From contig NMRB01000892.1 in NCBI GenBank assembly GCA_002633025.1, forward strand, positions 118,218 through 182,217: 64,000 nucleotides of DNA, in the 5' to 3' direction. This stretch comes from Notospermus geniculatus (Eukaryota > Nemertea > Pilidiophora > Heteronemertea > Lineidae). The notes beneath the pieces are model-generated. The model searched no databases. It saw only the letters and a program-made list of their open reading frames with translations, and was not told the origin of the DNA. How positions within the stretch are numbered: the stretch's first letter is position 1; the number at the start of each line of letters is the position of its first letter. Below, in pieces: positions 59,535 through 64,000 of this stretch. The translations under genes were made by a program, and so were the position numbers.

Positions 59535-62500
59535 ATGGCTTTATTTCGGTCGCTGTCGGCAGCTATTGTGTTTTATCCTAAGGTTAGTACATAAAGATTT
59601 GTTATTTATCCGTATTTTTGTAGTTTATCGTTTACTTCCACTTTTAACTTGATTTGATATCAGCCGGTCCATTTGGCTCCAGCAAATGCACGCGCACGCA
59701 CACACATCATCATGCACGCGGCGTCTGTGTTGTGTAGGCCTTGTCCTGCGCGCCTGCCTGGCTGACTTTCGTGCATAGGCCTACCACCCATGCACATTCT
59801 GCTTCTAATCGGTCTAGGGCTAGCAAGAGTACCCAGACCAGTCCCGTCTAGGCCTAGGCCAGGCCGCCCTGCCTACCTAGCCTACCTGCCTACCGGTACG
59901 GTAGGCTAGCTATGATGTAGGCTAACCTACGCCTACGCCACGGTAGGCCTAACCCTAGCTACCTATAGGCCTATAGGCTCAAGGCCTACCCTACCTACCA
60001 TCGTACCGACTTAGGCCTACCACATACTTTTTTGTTGGGCGTTACGCCAGAAATATCGATAAGGCCAAAAAAGAAAATTAGATGGCCAAGGACAAGGTCA
60101 AGGACAGTCAGTCGGTCACACGTCGGCCAATGGTCGGTCATCAGGAAGGTCAAGGTGAAGGACAAGGACATGGACAGGAGGAGGTGTAGCTATAGGATGA
60201 TGATGATAATGATGCGCCATCTTGACTTGAATTTATTTTAATTTTTTAGGCCAAATACGTATCCTAGTAACTAATACAAACAATTAATGAATTACATGAC
60301 TGACGATGATGATGCTAAATGAAAGTTAAATGAGTAGGTAGATGAAACCACAGACACAGCCAGCCGTTTAAGGAGTTTACTAGCAAGCCCGTTCTTTTAA
60401 CTGATGATCATGTGAAAAAAGTGAAAGTGAAATTACCAGACAGATCTTGATAATATCATCAGTGTGCTCAGGAGCGGACCTTGTTAGTATATAAAGGTGG
60501 AATAAGCTTATTCCAGGTGTAACCTAACGTTATAACGTAAAGTTTTACCTGGAATAAGCTCATTCCACCTAATATGCATACGGGCCACTGAGTAGGGCCT
60601 ACGAGTCGAACTGTAAATAACAAGTGAAGGCCTATGCACAGAATAAGCATTGATGTTACCATACAATTGTTTTGACCACTAGGCCTATAATTAATTATTC
60701 TCCCCCCAGGCCATGCCACTCAGCTATATTTCTCAATCCGCGATGGTATCAATCATGTCATGATATAGTAGGCTCTCTGCAGAATTGGTCAGTGATTGAT
60801 ATAATAATAGTCAAGTAAATTATCACGCCTTGTGCAGTAAAGTCATGCGATTAACCTACATTTTTTGTGGGCCTACCGTACATTCATATACATGTACATT
60901 GAGTAAGAGTTAACCATTCACTTCAGTCATGTCATTTTGCCATTGACAACTAAGATTAAGAAAAAAATAAGGGTGGCCAGCCTACATGTATAGTGTCACT
61001 TATTGATCACTTTCACACAGTATGTTAATCAGGCCACCTATCAATCTAGGTCATGTAGGACAGATGTTCAGTCCTACCCCAGGGTTGGCCTCAATAGAGA
61101 GGTTTTACTGCATTGTGTCCTGTTTTGGAACAGTTTCAAAACTGTTAGAATAATAGGGAAAAGGTATTAAAATCTAGGAAGGCAATAAAGTTTCTGTGGC
61201 ATTGCTGGTATTAGTAAGGTCATTTGATGTGTACCGGTAATATTAAAGTGCATGGATAGGATTGTTGTGTTAGACTGTGAGACACCACTGTCTTCCTGGT
61301 AGAAAAGATATCACTCATGTACTTGTCCATGTCCCGAGATTTGTTGGCATGCCAGATGAGTACAAGTACAGGAGTTCATCAAGTTTGGCATGTTTCCATT
61401 TGGACTTCGTCACTATTTACTGTAACAAATAACCTCTGTCCAAGTAGAGCAAAGTGTTTCTGGTGATTTACACTCGTCAGTGTCGTCAATACCATCGGTT
61501 CAAAGGGCTTGATTGTTAATCTTTGAATTGCGACGAGGCCTGGAGCTTTCTCACAAAAGACAAGACGCATTAGGAATACGTCTTCTTTCTGCTTCTCTGG
61601 CTGTGACGTAGATGAAAATTCTCAAAATCATGGGACTATATCTTCTGCTTATCATGAGTGATCTCATCAGAAATTCAGTGGGAACTAAACTGGATTGCTT
61701 GCATAGTCACAGTGTCTTCTGGTCTCTCTGAGGTCGTAGGTCTTCTGGAGTTTTGGAAAAAAAGGTTAATTCGAAAGTGTTGAGTTTCAAATTTGGTTAA
61801 AAATATTCAAAAATGGATCTTAATCTTGATTTAAATGAAAGTTCTCTTCATGTGATTACTTCCTGGATTACAATACAAAACTGTAAATAAGTGAATGTAT
61901 AAAGTCTTGAGTGGAAACCTTGGATAAATCTTGTGACTCCTTGCCATTTAGTGCTTGCTACATGTATGCTACCGGTGTGGATTCTATAACCTGTTGCAAC
62001 AATAAATTACAGACATTTCTTTCTGAATCTAAGTCCATAAAGTCTTTGGATAAAAGAAAACTTCTCCACAATGTCTCTAAGGATCTCTCGGACGATTTAC
62101 TCAGTTCACATGCAGAGTGCGGTGTGGTGCTTCCATGGACCTCCGCCTCCAGATTCTAGTCAGATTCTCGATCATATGTTCACAGTATTATCATCCCTCA
62201 TTTCATCAATAGTGACTCTGATCTTAACTCTAATTAGGCAGCAATCAGTTCTACTGAAAATAAAAATTCGTAAACATCGTCATCGCAAAAAGTTACGGCG
62301 AGACTCTTCTGTTCAGACTCTTCGTTTTCAACGTAAGGGAGATAATGTCTATGTGGGGAACATACCAGTGAGTAACACTGCTGTGGCAGTATGAATGGCC
62401 AGTTTCCTCCGTATGCCTCCAGATCCAAATCATGAGATTCAACTTGTCATGTTTGCATGTATACTAGACCAAGTCATCTCCATTTTGAAAAAGAAAGCGC

Positions 62501-64000
62501 AAGTGTCATGATTGGTTTCTTCATCATTTTCCTGACGAAGGAAAGTGGGTTTAAGTGAACATGACAGGACCTACATGTACAGTGTAGGAGTAGGCAAGTT
62601 ATGGTAGTCAACATGTACTCTAACCTTGCTTTCTTTGTTATCTCTTTCCAGTACTCTCTCCCAGCTCTGTCATCAGCTGTGAGATACCTGACTCAAGATG
62701 TATCGGTGAGTGTCATACATGTACTTCATCAACTTGTTGGTACTTCTACATGTACATGTATAATATTTTTAACCTGTGTAATGTTTCCAGTACCATACAT
62801 GAACACTTCTCCACAGTGTCTTAAATCTGCCATGTGAGCAGCACTCAGAATCGGTAGTATGAGAATGCTACCCAATAAATACTACCGGGTAACATGAATT
62901 CGTGTTGAAGTTGCAGAAGTGTCATCTCTTATAACCTTATACAGGTAATTGGGAAACTTGATGTTTACATCTGATAATCCTATTATGGGCTGAGAAGTGA
63001 CCATGTGTATGTTTCATTCAGGGTCTGAAAGCTGTTATGAATGAGATGGTCCCAAGACACCAAGAAGAAGTCAAAGCATTCCGCAAAACACATGGCGAAA
63101 CTAAGATTGGCGAAATCACTGTTGATATGGTATGTACATTGTAGTCATACACAAGAAGTCTAGTTAATTGTCGATCACTACAGGTTTTGTCCAATTCAGG
63201 TCTGTAAAAAATCAATCATGGACTTCTTCGTTGTCGTATCTGGTCACGCGTCATGAACTGGTCCCCCAAATATGGTGGCGACGTTGCACATATTTGATCT
63301 CTCTGTTTTTGATTTTGTGTTTTTAACATGTTCTGGTTGTTTTAAACTAGGGTAATTGGTATCATTTTAAAGGATATTTTGTCTAGTTTTCAGAACAGAA
63401 ACCCTTTTTGTTTTACCCTCATTCGTTCAAAAGTTATTGTGAATTATGTAATGGCATGTCAGGTCTCTTAGAGGGTGGCGGAGGAGGGGAGGTGGAGGAG
63501 GGGAGGTGCATTTATGGGAAATAACAGTAGTTTGTTGAAATGCTTTTAAACACTGTGTCCAAAACTAATGATGATAGGTAAGGGGTGGATTAAATTTAAT
63601 TCTCACACTAATTTTATCTCACAAATCCCCATAATTAACCACAATACTAGTACCCCCCACCCCCACCACCACCACCACCTCCACCCATCAATGGCCCGCC
63701 CTCTGCTAGCATGAGTGGACCTCGGGTAAATCAACTATACAGTTTTTGTCACAAGAAAGGCTACATGTACTAGGTGTCACTGCAGCTTTGTTTGACCCAC
63801 AGGCCTAGATGTCATAGTCAAATGTGACAGAGCACATGGTCCCTTGGCAAAATTTGACTGGCTGTGAGGGTCTATCATCTTCCGTTTTCCCAAATTTTAA
63901 AACCTGAAGGTTTTCAAAGGTTGACTGAACTTTAGAAGTTGTAACCGGTACCATAGTTCTAATCCGGATTGTATTTGTTGGCCTACTTGGGTGAAACTGT
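59535..64000 (+). CDS. CS: Citrate synthase, mitochondrial (N-terminal part)
   Basis: Condenses acetyl-CoA with oxaloacetate in the matrix, the first step of the citric acid cycle (family knowledge). Three phase-0 coding exons are visible: 59535-59582 (MALFRSLSAAIVFYPK), 62652-62705 (YSLPALSSAVRYLTQDVS) and 63022-63129 (from GLKAVMNEMVPRHQEEV to IGEITVDM). Together they give 70 residues that align with the human N-terminus, with LKDILADLIPKEQARIKTFR matching the third exon and QITVDM its end. Residues 1-35 have the Arg/Ser/Ala composition of a mitochondrial presequence. The next exon, expected to start with MYGGMRG, is not in 63130-64000, so the gene continues off the right edge; active-site residues are not in view. 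Intron 1 is 3.1 kb. The donor of exon 1 is GTTAGT. Confidence 0.9.
59818..60020. repeat. TAGGCCTA-rich low-complexity tract
   Basis: Dense GCCTAGGCC, TAGGCCTA and ACCTACC words in citrate synthase intron 1. Confidence 0.6.
60497..60569. repeat. 73-bp hairpin
   Basis: GGTGGAATAAGCTTATTCCA plus GGT is mirrored with one mismatch. The loop contains the palindrome AACGTTATAACGT. In citrate synthase intron 1. Confidence 0.75.
61813..62510 (+). other. Protein-like but frame-broken stretch in citrate synthase intron 1
   Basis: Successive short reading frames in different phases look locally protein-like: KSLDKRKLLHNVSKDLSDDL, then LRRDSSVQTLRFQRKG with GDNVYVGNIP, then PPDPNHEIQLVMFACILDQV. None is long, and no family was recognised. 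It may be a decayed inserted gene or chance. Confidence 0.2.
63130..64000. other. Citrate synthase intron 3 (incomplete)
   Basis: No exon seen. A purine-rich tract (63474-63510, GGAGG repeats) and a CCACC-rich pyrimidine tract (63650-63690) lie 140 bp apart on the same strand and are roughly complementary. Confidence 0.5.

Overview
The window is nuclear DNA of an intron-rich animal, most likely a marine deuterostome of the echinoderm/hemichordate type. The proteins resemble vertebrate orthologues closely, introns are short and numerous, and the non-coding DNA is full of dispersed TAGGCCTA, ACATGTA and ACCGGTA words and small inverted-repeat transposons. The organism assignment is inference. 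No bacterial, viral or organellar genes were seen.

I reconstructed eleven protein genes exon by exon from splice sites, reading phase and family conservation. From left to right: INSIG (-, 117-2137, ER sterol sensor); CFAP69 (-, 5847-14026, 18 coding exons, sperm/cilium axoneme); a small secreted cysteine-containing protein (+, 15667-18406) whose second exon is split by a transposon; a VOPP1-like gene (-, 20417-22330) and a WBP1/VOPP1-family gene (+, 22652-25915) arranged head to head; ANKZF1/VMS1 (-, 30841-35478, ribosome quality control); an unrecognised 505-residue coiled-coil protein (-, 39191-40873); a single-pass CUB-domain membrane protein (-, 41518-45282); RACGAP1/CYK-4 (+, 46468-53066, cytokinesis); secernin (-, 56546-58841); and the first three exons of citrate synthase (+, 59535 to beyond the right edge).

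The genes are unrelated housekeeping and ciliary genes, not an operon or pathway cluster. Three pairs are divergent and may share promoters: VOPP1-like/WBP1-like (322 bp between start codons), secernin/citrate synthase (693 bp, with NRF-1-like and ETS-like sites) and CUB gene/RACGAP1 (1.2 kb).

The space between exons is dominated by non-autonomous DNA transposons and foldbacks. They include two hAT-like elements with 5-bp target duplications, a Mutator-like element with a 10-bp target duplication and a nested palindrome, a TA-flanked pogo/mariner-like MITE, a Tc1-like MITE, a foldback family starting GG(G/C)(C/T)CGTAT, large composite foldbacks in the CUB and RACGAP1 introns, and a 1,012-bp CACGTG-rich element inside a coding exon. 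One assembly gap (36202-36464) lies between a G-run and a C-run.

All gene models come from reading the sequence by eye. Untranslated exons were mostly not placed, and no database search was possible.
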